A DNA stretch of 64,000 nucleotides, from positions 26,507,540 to 26,571,539 of the forward strand of contig CM055111.1 in the NCBI GenBank assembly GCA_029204225.1. Direction: 5' to 3'. How positions within the stretch are numbered: the stretch's first letter is position 1; the number at the start of each line of letters is the position of its first letter. The position numbers and the translations under genes were made by a program. Of this stretch, positions 44,897 to 56,889 are shown in pieces. The DNA is from Diphasiastrum complanatum. Its lineage: Eukaryota > Streptophyta > Lycopodiopsida > Lycopodiales > Lycopodiaceae. Below the pieces are notes generated by a model, which saw only the letters and a program-made list of their open reading frames with translations, was not told the origin of the DNA and did no database searches.

Positions 44897-46403
44897 AACA
44901 TCTACTGCATTATCAGAGAATTTCTTAAGCGTTGTTGTGGCAGACCACATAGCGCATCGGCACGAAAGAAACTCTATCTTTCGCGAATCAAAACTTGTCA
45001 TGCTTACTAGCGGACTTCTTGAACATTAGTTGGCTACATGGTGCTCAGCTTACATTTGGTATACTACCAATATGATGTTCTACCTTGCTTCTACATAATC
45101 ATCATATATTCAGAATAACATCTGGATTCATAGATTAAGCAATCTAAAAACTAATCACGAATACAAGAACAGCTGATTAGGCATGTCCTAACATTCCTTT
45201 GGATGACGTCAGCAGAATCAGATCAGGAGATTGTACTTTATGGTACTTCTTTGATTTCCCTGTACTTGGAGCGTGAAGGACCAAAAATATTCGGTCTTCG
45301 GGTGTCCCGAATCATTCGGTCTTCGGGTTGGTCCCGATTGTTTTACCTTCGTCCACCATCGTCCAACCTTTAGCCTTTCGGTTGAGCTCCTCCAGTCCGC
45401 GAACATTTCTCCTTCATCTTCGAGGTGTTCAGCTGAAACCATTAAGTTGGCGGTTACAAGCGTAGTAGCTTTATGACTCCAAGACTTCTCCTTTGCTTCT
45501 CGAACACTCCTTTATCTAAGGGCTTTGTGAAAATGTCAGCAACCGTCTCTTTGGTCCCAATGAAAGCGGTTTTCAGCTTCTTCTTTTCGACTAGGTCTCT
45601 TATCAAGTGGTACTTGATTACAATGTGTTTCATCCTTGAGTGAAACACGAGATCCTTTGTATAGCGGATGTATTATCCATATTCAAAATCAGAGGCTCAT
45701 TAGTTGTTTGACCCAGTTCGTCAAAGAGCTGTTTGAGCCATGTGATTTCGTTGGCCATCTTCGTGGCTGCAACGTATTCTGCTTCGCAAGATGATTGAGC
45801 TATAATGGTCTAATTCTTGCTGACCCAGAGAATTGCTGCACCTGTTGCAATGGTGCACCCTCCTGAGACATTTTTACAGTCGTCCTTGAGAGATGCCCAG
45901 CTAGCATCACTGTAGGAGTGCATCTAGAAACTTGCATCACGAGAGTAACATAGCCCATAGTCCTTCGTCTGCTAAAGGTACTGTAAGATTCGCTTAGCGA
46001 TCTTCCAGTGTGCTAAGCCTAGATTCGTGCTGAATTGGCTCATCCAGAACACGACATAAGCTATGTCGGGGCGTGTGTTGTCTGCTAGATACATCAAAGA
46101 TCCGATCAACCTCCTGTAAGGCGTGTGCTGCATCATCTCTTGCTCTTCTTTTGTCTTTGAACAATCTTTGTTCGTTAGGATTGTTCCTACAAGCATTGGG
46201 CTTTTTGTCCCTTTGCAATTTGTCATCCCGAAATCGTCTAGGAAGGTATAGCTTTCCTTCGTTATAGTCGCGGTCGATTTGCAAGCCTAGATAACATTTG
46301 GCTTCTCCTACGTCTGTTATCTCGAAATGTTTCAAGATCTCATTCTTCACTCCTACAATCAGGCCTTCGCTTCTGCATAGTATCAGGGTGTCGTCCGAAG
46401 TAA
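44897..46403 (-). mobile_element. Copia 3' part: reverse transcriptase end, RNase H and LTR
   Basis: On the minus strand the frame begins at the catalytic DD (DDTLILCRSEGLIV at about 46,400) and continues with LKHFEITDVGEAKCYLGLQ, YRRLIGSLMYLADNTRPDIA, then RNase H blocks QSSCEAEYVAATK and IKYHLIRDLV. ETVADIFTKPLDKGVFEKQR and RRSLGVIKLL close it at about 45,460. Frame changes occur near 46,220 and 45,970. The LTR starts TGTAACCGCC at 45,458 and matches the one at 58,585, until the giant-LTR element cuts it at 44,896. Its tail reappears at 39,695-39,630. Confidence 0.88.
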
Positions 46404-46690
46404 CTTACGATATTGATCCTGTCCACCTATCTCACATGTGCTTCTACCCGTATTCTCCCCATCCATGTCCTAATGGAATCACCAAAATGTTTCCACCTGA
46501 GAATACCCATCAAATACTTACTCCAATATCATCTTCAAGTCCCTCACCAATGGTGTGCGCTGATATACCGTCTAGCTCACATGTGAGATCTTCCTTGGCT
46601 GCATCCAAACGACCTCTCCATTCCAATACTAGACCATGCAATCCCACTTTGCACTATGATATAGCACGTCGACCTGAAATGAACTGATAA
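46404..46690 (+). CDS. Unrecognised ORF, possible terminal exon
   Basis: The plus frame from the copia boundary to the stop after EMN (about 46,685) reads VTYDIDPVHLSHMCFYPYSP, then a Ser/Pro-rich middle (SSSSPSPMVCAD) and RPLHSNTRPCNPTLHYDIAR. It has no start of its own, since the longer frame at 46,298 runs through antisense copia sequence. It could be the last exon of a host gene whose 5' part was displaced by the copia, or chance. No family recognised. Confidence 0.2.
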
Positions 46691-48201
46691 CTGAATTCGA
46701 TTTCAGCCAATTTTTTATTGTTTCATCGTACATTAGCTCTAGTCGCAGTCATTTTCCTCGGCTATAGTATTTACGATTTAAATGGATCGCAATTGATCAA
46801 GAGCGAATTCGTCACATTCGTCACATAATTTAGATTTTCAAGTTGGGTGAAAATATTCATCGCAGTATGAGATTTCTATAAGCCACTAATTTTTTTTATT
46901 TGGTGTCCTATGTTTTATGTTCATTCTGAGAAACCCTGGTATGACTAGATACTTAACATTACAATGGAACTTGCTTTATTTACCTGAGTGGTTGGAATGC
47001 AGAAAAAAATAGCACCACACCAACAATAGTTGTCATGAGGCAATATAATAGCTTTCAGAATCAACTATATCTACTATAGAGGCAAAACAACCACCTCAAC
47101 AAGCCTGCTTTTTTTTAAAAAAAGCAAACATAAAGGGCGGGCAAAGATACAACTCCAACATTTAAACTATCAACTCGTCCACAGCATCAAATCCAACGAT
47201 CACACTCAAACTTGAAATCCACATAATCCCCACAAAGGCAAACAGCTGAACTGCCTTATCTCAAGAATGACTTGAAACTGCAATGAGTAATCAAAACTAC
47301 CAGACTTTTACAACCAGTACCAATCTGAATGCCTTCAAAAAGAATCTCGAAACCATACATACGTTTCACTCAAGTTTGCTCCCTCAGAGTCATCATGTTT
47401 GCTCCCTCAGAGTTGCATGTAAAGAAGACGCACTCACACGTCTTCATACATGACATTATTGAAATCATTGAGATTGCAAAAAATCCTCTTGCAACATGGG
47501 AATTGAACTCATCCAGGATCCCTCGCAACGAAATGAGTGATACTCCACATCTACGATTTTTTTCTGTTTTAAGATAAGGGAAGAAGTTGTTAAACGAACC
47601 TATCATTCAAGCCCAAGAATTCAAGATGAGTCAATTATTCACTGCCAAAATGAAGTTGCCATGACTTTCACAAATAAAATGAATTTCAAAACCCAGTAGA
47701 GACCTGCAACAGCCTGGTCTTCAGTTCATATAGAGACATAAAAACAACAAAAGCATAAAGAAATACTCTAAAATCTCCACACTGACCAAGACAAATATTG
47801 TTAAACGATGATTCTAAAATGAAGACACCCTTATAGAAATGAAAGGTGACATAATGAAACAACTAGATAAAAGAAATCAAAAGCTAGATGCTCTGTGTGC
47901 AGTATCACTCCTGGCCTCTACAGACAATCATTGCAGTTCATTGCAGATATTAATGCACCTCCTTGTAGACAGATATTTGGAAAGAACTTGCATCTCCAAT
48001 CACTTTCACAAAGAATGTTCTGCATCATATGTTCCTACGTAACATCTAGAATTTCCTACGTAACATCAGCTAATATGCTTCTTAGATGTTGATACCTTGG
48101 CCATATGTTTGGAAAGGATAACCTTGTGCTTGCTCTTTATCTTCTTACTTACACCTTGATGGCACCCAACAATAATCAAATGCCATAAAAATCTTTGCCT
48201 T
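46691..48201. other. Spacer downstream of PDV2, including its 3' UTR
   Basis: No further gene recognised. The part next to 48,201 should include the PDV2 3' untranslated region on the minus strand. A CTTTTTTTTAAAAAAAGC palindrome lies near 47,109-47,126. A short direct repeat, TTTGCTCCCTCAGAGT, occurs at about 47,376 and 47,398, and CCTACGTAACATC at about 48,033 and 48,055. Confidence 0.5.
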
Positions 48202-51200
48202 TCACCCCCGTCCATACAGAACATCCGGAGATTTAATCTCCTTGTGAAATGGAATCTCAGTTCGCTCCTTGACCACACACTTGGGATATCCATCTTGCAT
48301 TATCATGATCTTTCCAGGGGGGCAAATCTCTTCCTGTACAAAGGACTTGGTTGGACGATGCGAAATTGAATGCTTTTGGGGGAAGACCTTTTCTACTTTA
48401 GATGAATCTTTACTAGTCTTTTGGTCGTTTGACCGTTGTCGTACATCAGCAAAAAATATTAGAGTTATCACTGTTGCTGCCAGCATGGTTACTTTTGCAG
48501 TCAATCCAACTCCTTTGCCAAACAAATCCCCAACAAATTTTGTTACATGAGGCTGAAAGCCAAGAATACCCTTTTTCACTTTTGCTGCTTGTTTCAGGAA
48601 AGCATCCTCAACGCCATTGCTATGAATTTCTCCTTCTGGACCTTCATCTTGGGAGTCAGCTAAAGCTAGCCGTTTAATAGGAACATTTATACCTCGAATA
48701 GAAATGGGGCTACCCATAAATTCTGGAGAATGTACATCCAAAGGCATTGGATATGGAGGAAGAGGAAGTTCATCACTTTCGCTCACAGGCTCCCCGGCAA
48801 ATGCCAGAGCTTCATGCACAACTTCCCATTCGTTACCATGATGATTCTTCAGCCTTTTTAGTAAGATCCTTCGACTTTCTTCCAATTCGGCAAGAGCTGC
48901 ATCTCGTTCAGCCCGTTGCTGCTGTTGCAAAGTCTGTTCAAAGTAATTAACAACAGTTAATGTAACCTGTAAATGGGAAAACGATACAAAAGCTGGATAT
49001 GATCAAATTGCACTAAGGTCCTAGATTCAAAATTAAAGGCATATACCATACCAACCAGTACAAGATACAAGCAAGATAGTCTATTATGTGAACTTTGCAT
49101 TGACATGGTGTTGCAGTGACTCGTAAGTGCCTGTCTTACTTTAAAACTTTAAATAGGCTTTCAAGCAATTGACATGTGTTATCCCAGGAGCCTATTGATG
49201 GTTCCTTATCCATGTTTGATGCCTTTTCGATGGAGAAATGTGCGAAAGTAGATATCTGGCCAATTTGAGCGTGATTTCTTGTCTTCATTCTAGATTCATC
49301 GGCAAGAATCAAATTTTGTGATTTCTGTTGCCAGTAGATTTTTACTGATGGCCAGAAAGAGTGCTATTGAATCCTGAATTCTGGCTCTTCTATGATACAC
49401 GTAGTCAAGGCTTCCAACCTTCTGCATCTGTTGGCACTATTATTGTTCGAAAAGTTGTCCATCCCTAATTAGGCTACATTGATCCACAATAGTCTTTTAC
49501 TAATGGGGGGATATTTATGAGATGTTAATGGAGGCAGACATTCCATTTCATTCGCTGATGGAGCTACCTCCAGACATATGACGCACGTGATATTCACTTG
49601 CGACAAGGACTACAGGAAGCCCATGCACACTTCTTCCACAGCAGGTTTAGGTGAGTAGCTAGTAAAACTCATCGTACTATTCAGATTTATTCTTGCTAAA
49701 AACTTCATAATTCATGAAACATAAGTTTCAACAGATTTTCAGGAAGACTAGGTTATAGGGAGTTGAGGGTTCTTAGTAATGTTCTTGCAATTTTTTTAAT
49801 AACTTTGACATTCAAATACTCAGACAGTGTCACACTTTCCAGAAATCGGTGCAGGTTGATTAGCTTCAGTCTGTCAACCAAACTTGGGCCAACTGTGGTT
49901 CCTCTGACATAGCCGATGGATGGACTGACATCCACAAGAGACTCATCATTAAAATTTTGGCAAATTGGCATTCTGTTGTGTTGGCAGTGTGTTCCAAAAA
50001 GCCTTCAAAGTAACCGCGTGCCCCCTGGAGAAGCATAAACTGCAGAGTTTATGTACAACATACTTGAACGGCAGTGTTAAAGGCTGGCAAGGACAATGTT
50101 GTGCAAGTATTTCTCAAAAACATGCAAGTTTAATTTACTAGTTGTAAGTTCCAAGTGAATGATTTTCATTTTCTTGTCTGTGAAAACTCTCTAATTTATA
50201 TACAACCTACTTCGGCAGCAGTGTTAAAAGCTGGCAAGGACAATGTTTTGCCAGTATTTCTCAAACCCATGCAAGTCTAATTTGCTAGTTGTACATTCCA
50301 AGTGAATATTCTTTATTGTCTTGCATACATTTACAAGTCTGTGAAAACTCTAGTTTTCTTCAGACACGGTCAAGAGTTGAACTTGATTACTTTAGTATTG
50401 AGTGCAATTGTCAAGACAGCCCAGAAAACTGCAGATACCGAAACTATTTTGCATGTTCTATTCTTTGTCAAAAGAGTAGCTATTTTCCTTCATGCCACTA
50501 TTCAGCCAGTTCATGCATTATCTTATTTCCTAGATGTTTGCACCCTCAGTAACAATTATATTATATCACTACTCAGTGTCATCAGATTTACTTCTGTTTT
50601 TTAATGGCACTCACAAACTACAATCTACCTTGCGACACATTGTTTGTATTCAGCATCTTCAGCTCCGGTAGCTTGCTATGCCGTTAATCACATTTTCGTT
50701 TTGAGCAAATAAATTATATATAAAGCATTCATTGTCTTCCTTCACATGACATATGCTCCTTATTACAACTGCCATCGCCAGCATGCTCCACGCTCTTTAT
50801 TACAAATATCAGAACAGGGACACTGTCCTTTTGAGGATAGGGGAGAGTAAGACATATATACCTACTTGGGATTTGGGCCTTGGGCCGCCATGTTGATATT
50901 TGCTAGTGTTTGAGATTAGGATCATATGATTTGGACACTTGGGCACTAATTAGTAATACACAGTCCTAGCCCCAATTTGGGACGCCAGAAAGTACAAATA
51001 GGATAAGCATCATTGGTGACTAAGTGACTAGATGACTCATAGGAGAAAAGTTAAGTATCAATTCAGCTTTAGGTGTGTTAGTAACTTGAAAGAAGCACTT
51101 ATCATTTTGTGATTCATTTAATGAATACTTATACATTTCCTTCCAGTTCAGTTCCGGTTCATTTCGCTTCATTTCAGTAATTGTCCCAACTCTACATGAG

Positions 51201-52021
51201 TTCTTCTTAGAGAAACTACCCCATCCCCTTTTCTAACACAGACTCCATGCATACGCAGCAGGCTCCCTCCCCCAAGACACACACCCAACCAACACCATTC
51301 CTTGCTCCCCGGCCGTAATGCCCTGCCTGGGGAGGTTACCCAGGCTCTCATGGACATAATGCATTGCCTTGTCAATGCTCCCCAGGTGTGTAAGAGTGGC
51401 AAAAAACCAGGCTCCCAATTAGGTATAACTGACATTCCTAATTTTGCCACTTTTTCGTTGGGTGTGTGCGTTCATGGCCAAAAATAAACTAACCATAAGG
51501 CATTGCAAAATACATCCTCGGCAAAATTCCCCACACAGGACCAAAAGCATTCTCCGAAATCTCTCGCATCGTGCATGCCTCACACGAAAGAATAGTTCCG
51601 CTTTAACTCTCAAAAACCCATTTCCATTTCCAAAGCTTTCCTGTAGGCAAAAGCAAACGCATAACAGTAGTGAAGCTTAACAAAAATTTACAGACGAGAA
51701 TTGCCTCACCTGAAGACATTCAAGTTGCTCTTCTAGAACCTCGAGGGCATCTCGAACTGAAGCCAAGCTTCTGGCTTCTACGTTGCCTTCACTTCCTCCG
51801 GCACCTGCCCTTGCAGAAGTCTCATCACTCTCTATTATTTCACCTCGATACCTCTCTGGTTCAGAAGCTGCCGAAGCCTCTTGCCCCTTACCCAGCGTTC
51901 TTCCACCTCCTCCCACGGTGAGCAGAAATTCGGCCTTCATGGATCGCTCTATGGCATCGCTGATTTTTGTGTGCAGCTCTGCAGCTTTCAGCAAAACAAC
52001 CCCTATCTCATCGGAATCCAT
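48202..52021 (-). CDS. PDV2: PLASTID DIVISION2-like protein, complete, two exons
   Basis: Outer-envelope chloroplast division factor. In Arabidopsis PDV2 recruits the dynamin DRP5B/ARC5 from the cytosol and binds ARC6 in the intermembrane space. Exon 1 is 52,021-51,710 and exon 2 is 48,933-48,202, 1,044 nt in all, 347 residues (Arabidopsis 307). The intron of 2,776 bp has GTGAGG and ACAG ends in phase 0. The start MDSDEIGVVLLKAAELHTKI aligns with the family N-terminus. A coiled coil spans about residues 90-135, then FAGEPV and LPPYP, one membrane segment at about 245-267, and the C-terminal CPPGKIMI, KCVVKERTEIPF and final YGRG. The terminal Gly, required for ARC6 binding in Arabidopsis, is kept. 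An in-frame ATG at 52,138 would add 39 residues with no family counterpart. Intact frames and splice sites indicate a live gene. Confidence 0.93.
50048..50351. repeat. Tandem duplication in the PDV2 intron
   Basis: Two diverged copies of an approximately 150-bp unit, about 50,048-50,193 and 50,194-50,351. Shared blocks include GGCAAGGACAATGTT, CAAGTATTTCTCAAA-like and TTCCAAGTGAAT, and both close with GTCTGTGAAAACTCT. No splice or coding role seen. Confidence 0.8.
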
Positions 52022-52643
52022 CTCGACACAATGAAACCTCCAAGCAAGAAACCAAATGCCCAAGAAATGGTGCAAAATAACACAAGGGATAGTGTCCAGA
52101 GCTGTAACTGAACCAAAAGAACAAAGAAAAAGCATCAAAATGAAGCAGATTCAACCCCCTTGATTTGCATGATCTGCAAGAACATGTCAGGGAGCAGGGG
52201 AAACAACAATGAATGATGAAACTATAGTATATAGCATTCAAAGAAGCTGAACCCACATCATGAATGAGAAAAGCAGCACCAACAGAAGGTTGGGAAATGT
52301 GGGTAGCTTGTGTTACAGCCAAGAAGATGAGGCAAAGCCCTTAGGCAAGAGTGCAGATCAAACAATTGGAGAATCTCAATATTTGTGACAAATTTAAGTG
52401 CTCAATGGGGAGATTGATCAATCAAACTGGCAGGAAGGGAGAATGTGGTAAAAAATTGAAGTGTTGAATAGGGAGATGGATCAAGCAAACTGGCAAGAAG
52501 GCAAATGGAAGTGGGAAAGAAAAAAGGGGGAGCCAAAATATTAGGGCAAACCAAATGTTATATTATGCCTTGGAGAGAGCACTTAGGTCCATTGTCTATT
52601 ATCCATTGGTGAGTTGAGGTTGCTATATAAGTGGCTCGTGTTC
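52022..52643. promoter_or_regulatory. PDV2 5' flank
   Basis: Non-coding sequence upstream of the PDV2 start on the minus strand, holding its 5' UTR and probably its promoter. On the minus strand TTATATAG near 52,624-52,631 is the only TATA-like string I see, about 600 bp from the ATG. It is therefore weak unless a long leader or a 5' UTR intron exists. Confidence 0.3.
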
Positions 52644-52860
52644 ATGATATTTTATAGCTTAGCATGTGTGAGCTGAAATAATACATCACACCTTATCTAA
52701 CCTTAATTAATGTTCCCCAGATTTTTGGGCAATTTTGGGCCTTATATAATTTTGCATAATATAGGGCCCAAAGAATGTTTCTGCCTAGGTGCGCATGAGA
52801 CAACCCGGGGAGAGAGAGAGACGAGGAGCGGAGGGATGGGTGCGCGCAAGACACCCCGGG

Positions 52861-52919
<59 letters not shown>

Positions 52920-53546
52920 CTTCATATTTTTCTTTGTATTTTTGATGCACCTCCAAAGGTGGAATTTGCTTGCACCTCCAAAATTCTAATCCATGATAAA
53001 AGCATTAGAGATTTTGTCCATAAACTGGTCGAGATTTCTCATCCTTGAGTAACATCATCAGCGATTCTGTCACGAATCAATGAGATGGAAAAAATTTAGA
53101 CTTGTCATTACGCAGGGGAAGGCCCGAGCCCCTTGGGCCTTCTGTGCGGGTCGGGCCCTGCCCTCCGGCTCCCGCCCTCGGGCAAGGGCCCTCTCAGCAC
53201 GGAAGGCCCTTGGGGCAGGGCCTTCCCCCCACGTAAAATCAGTTTTCAAATTTTTACAAAGAAAATCGACTGCCTCACAAAACGTAATCTGTGGGGCAAA
53301 TTTTTTTCACAAGCTCCCAGAAGGTGTGTGTAAAAAAAGTTTTACCTCAAATAAAAAGTGAAAATAGAATTCACGCAAGGGAAGGGCCGGCTCCTCGGCC
53401 CTTCCGCCCGCAGAAGGCTGTGTGCCCTAGGGCCTCCGCCCTCGGGCGCCCAGCCTTCCGGGGCGAAAGGGCCTCCCTGAAAGAGGATAATGATATTTCA
53501 CAGCTTAGCATGTGTGAGCTGAAATAATACATCACACCTTATCTAA
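52644..53546. repeat. GC-rich hairpin segment between 57-bp direct repeats
   Basis: The 57-bp sequences at 52,644-52,700 and 53,490-53,546 share, for example, AGCTTAGCATGTGTGAGCTG followed by AAATAATACATCACACC, with three differences near the start. Between them lie a GA tract (52,861-52,919) and two GC-rich modules, 53,114-53,237 and 53,380-53,480. Each module opens with ACGCA(G/A)GGGAAGG and contains hairpins such as GAAGGGCCG...CGGCCCTTC, and CCGCCCTCGGGC is common to both. The surroundings are AT-rich, so the composition change is abrupt. Confidence 0.8.
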
Positions 53547-54600
53547 TGGTAAAGATTGCATTGAATAAATCACACAATGCCAAGTGCTCAACTTGTCAAG
53601 AGGAGAGTTAGATCTTTTGAAAGATCTCTTGAAAAAACTAAATTTTTTTTTGTGCCTTTTCATCAAAGTTCTCGAGTCGAGAGTTCATAAAAAGTTGGCA
53701 CATATCGCACAATCTTTTGCTGAACTATATTACGTTTGACGATGCAAACTCCAATGATTTTTGGCAATGTATAGGATCATTACTTTGTGGAACATTTGGC
53801 TAGACATGAATAGTATAGATCTTGGGAATGGTGATTTTTACATCTCCCCTCTACTCCTCTTTAAAGAGGCTGACAAGCTTATGCTTCTTTACATTTGTTG
53901 TTGCTTTGTACTTTGTAAAACGTCTATAATCTAAGGTCATAAATATTTTTTTGAGAGATAAAAAATTTGGACCCACTTAAATGGGACTTAAAATAACAAG
54001 ACAACTACACCTAATTATTCTACTCTTTACTTCCATAGATTCTTCCAATCTCATATTAAATTTAATAATGTAGGTAAGTGAAATTTAGAATAATGAGACT
54101 TTGTAATATGTCTAACCTCATGTTAAAGTTGATAATGTTCACTTATCTACATGAAATGGTGATTATATATTTCCTCCCTTTCAATGCTACCACTATTGTA
54201 ACTCAAAAGAGGACTCGGCACTCATTTCTATGATATGCTTATAGTAAACATTATGTATAGACTTTTGAGGCTTGATGTATTGAATGATCACTAATAATGA
54301 AAATTCTTATCTTGATTTAGCCAATTTGGTGAAGGTTTCTTTAAGTTGCTCAGTTTTATTGATTCTTGTATAGTTTCTTGATTTCATGTTTACACCATGC
54401 TGATTTGTTCTTTACAAATGGATTAGACAATTGGATGTGAAGATTGGCACATGACAATTTGGCATCAAAGAATTAGATCCTTTATCCACTAGGTTTGGTG
54501 GTTTTCTTGAAGTTTTGTAGCCTAAGGCTACTTTTCCCCAAAGCCTCGCCTATCACACAAGGTAAGCGTTTCCAAGGGAGTATTGCCCTTGCTTCCTAGT
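53547..54600. other. Non-coding AT-rich stretch
   Basis: No coding frame, RNA gene or clear repeat was recognised. It leads into the gypsy remnant, whose leftmost recognisable residues start near 54,640. Confidence 0.5.
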
Positions 54601-54639
54601 TTTAGCAAGTTCAAGGACTATCTACCCACTAATCTAACC

Positions 54640-55773
54640 ATCCACCCTAAAGGAATGGTGTCATCGATCATAATCGTACCAAAAAAAATGGCAAGACGCG
54701 CACCTGTGTGCATTTGAAGGCCTTGAATGCAGCTACCTCAAAGGATCACTTTCCTTTACCTTTCACTAAGAGTGTAATGATTACATTGCTAGTGCCAAAG
54801 CATACAATATTATAGATGGTTTGAGTGAATTCAATCAAGTGAAGAATGCATCGAAAGATCAAACATTTGCCACTGCATGGAAAACCTATGCATACAAAGT
54901 AATGCCATTTGGATTATGTAATGTGCTAAGTACTTTCCAATGCGTCATGCAATTTGCTTTCAAGGATTAATGCAAAAATTCTTGGAAATTTATTTGGATG
55001 ATCTTTGTGTCCGTGGGATGGATGAAGACCACTTAAACTAGCTTGAGAAAGTTTGTGCTCAGTGTCGAAAATCTCTTTAAACCCAGAGAAGTGTCAAATA
55101 TGGATCACGCATGGCATAGTGTTGGGGCATGTGATTTCATGACATGGCATTGCTACGAATCTTTTCAAAATCAGAGTTGGCATTGTTATGGATCTTCCAC
55201 CACCATGCACAATAAGAGAAGTTTATATATATATAAGCTTACCATTATCTTGATATTAATATGAACACACATTTTGCAAGCAAGATCACTAGCCATTGTT
55301 GCATCTAATGAACAAAAGCTTGTAACATAGGTCGAATCATGAGATGGCTACTCTTGTTATCAGAATTTGATTTCCGTGTGGTAGTGCGAAAGGGTAAACA
55401 TCATTGTATAGCAGATCATGTTTCAAAGATTCAATCTACACCTACGAATACTGAAGTAGATGATGATCTTCCTGATGCAACAAAAAGCCCAATTGATTAA
55501 TAAATGAATGTATGTCGGTGTTGTGGGACTATCACCATTTTCGATGGAAGATACTATTGGGGCTTGGTGGTACATCATAATCCATACTTATATATAGATC
55601 TGATAGATCTAGATTAGTGAATAAGTGTGAGGGATTTGGCACCTTATGTGCGTAAATCCAATCCAATGATAAAAGTGATTTTTTAGGCCATTTGCTAGAG
55701 GCCTAAAAGTCAAGTTAGTGAGTAAAGGAGAATATCCAACCATTTTTCAAACTCAAATAATAATAAGATAAGC
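54640..55773 (+). mobile_element. Gypsy remnant related to the 12.4-kb element (reverse transcriptase, RNase H end, LTR start)
   Basis: Frames read CVHLKALNAATSKDHFPLPF (about 54,705), then EIYLDDLCV at about 54,985, the catalytic YLDD. About 55,333-55,440 holds RIMRWLLLLSEFDFRVVVRK and GKHHCIADHVSKIQ, the RNase H end. The sequence then jumps to GGTGTTGTGGGACTATCACC and a PPT-like GATGGAAGATAC before an LTR start TATTGGGGC at 55,555. That LTR piece shares GTGAGGGATTTGGCACCTT and other blocks with the LTRs at 20,160 and 31,816. Integrase and ORF3 are deleted. Confidence 0.8.
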
Positions 55774-55776
55774 TTA

Positions 55777-56889
55777 AGACGACTTTTACGACTCCATTCA
55801 GCACATATGCTTATCATGTCATGCCGTTTGGACTTTGTAATGCCCCAGGCACATACCAGAGGTTTATGAATGAATCCTTTGAAAACCTGGTGTCTGATCA
55901 CATTAAGGTGTTTATGGATGACATCTGTATAGCAACCAACAATATTGAAGATCATATCAGAGTACTCAAGGAATGTTTTGAAGTGTGCAGAGAAAAGTCT
56001 GTAGCACTAAATCCTAGGAAATGTCTTTTTTGTGGTTCCATACGGTATTCTCCTTGGACATGTTATAAGCAAGGATGGGATAACTACCGATCCAGCTAAA
56101 GTCCAGGGTGTTAGAGAGATGCCTGCCCCCATTAATGTAAAAGGTGTCAGATCCTTTTAAGGGAGTGTAGGGTATTATAGGAGATTCTTAAAAGATTATA
56201 GCAAGATCACTTTGCCTTTAGTAGAGCTCCTTGCAAAAGATAAACCCTTCTTGTGGACTGAGGAGTGTCAGTATATGTTTGATCATATGAAAGATGCCTT
56301 GACGATTCTCAGACCGCGCAAATGGGACAAAGAATTCCATCTTATTGTTACTGCTGGACCTTTGGCCCTAAAATGTGCCTTGTTCTAGATTGAGGAACCA
56401 AAAATGTTACACCCCATAGCCTTTGTTGGTGTCAAGTTGAAGAGTGCCGAAACTAGATACAATTATGGAGAAAGAGTGTGCCTAGTGGTACATTTTACTG
56501 TGTCTAAGTTCAGACACTATCTTATCCTTCGGAAAGTAGTCATTTATGCTCCTACCACTGCTATTAAACTCATGTTGAACAAACTTCACCCGCCAGATAG
56601 ACTTGTCAAGTGGCTTGTTGTTCTAGAAGAATTCAATTATGAGTTGAGAAACAAACCGCCCAAAGCCAAAAATTTGGTGGATTGTCTATGTGATTATAGC
56701 CTGGTAGAGGAAGATGACCTTGAGATAGAAAGTCAAGAGAAGAAAGTAGATGACCTGATTTCTCCATTAGTGAGACTCTTGAAAGAGGGTGAATCTTTTA
56801 CTTGGACTAAAGAGAACCAGAAAGCCTTCGAACAATTGATTGGCTTGGTCTCTACGATCGATCAGTCTCAAGAATTTATGTTAGTTTGA
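55777..56889 (+). mobile_element. Second gypsy fragment: reverse transcriptase and RNase H of another lineage
   Basis: Reads TYAYHVMPFGLCNAPGTYQR, then HIKVFMDDICIA with an FMDD box at about 55,911, NPRKCLFCGS, and later LPLVELLAKDKPFLWTEEC. RNase H at 56,404-56,700 has PIAFVGVKLKSAETRYNYGE and RLVKWLVVLEEFNYELRNKP. After it the frame adds SPLVRLLKEGESFTWTKENQ (about 56,760-56,820), a connection-type motif that normally stands before RNase H. Frame changes near 56,030 and 56,160-56,400. The FMDD type and sequence differ from the neighbouring fragment, so this is a separate insertion. Confidence 0.8.

Noticed and set aside
49753..49971. 72-codon minus ORF in the PDV2 intron as an extra exon
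   Set aside because: The PDV2 reading frame joins exon 1 to exon 2 directly in phase 0 with good family agreement, and this ORF matches no PDV2 segment.
52022..52138. In-frame 39-residue N-terminal extension of PDV2 from an upstream ATG
   Set aside because: The residues are Cys/Leu-rich and unlike PDV2 N-termini. The family match starts at MDSDE (52,021).
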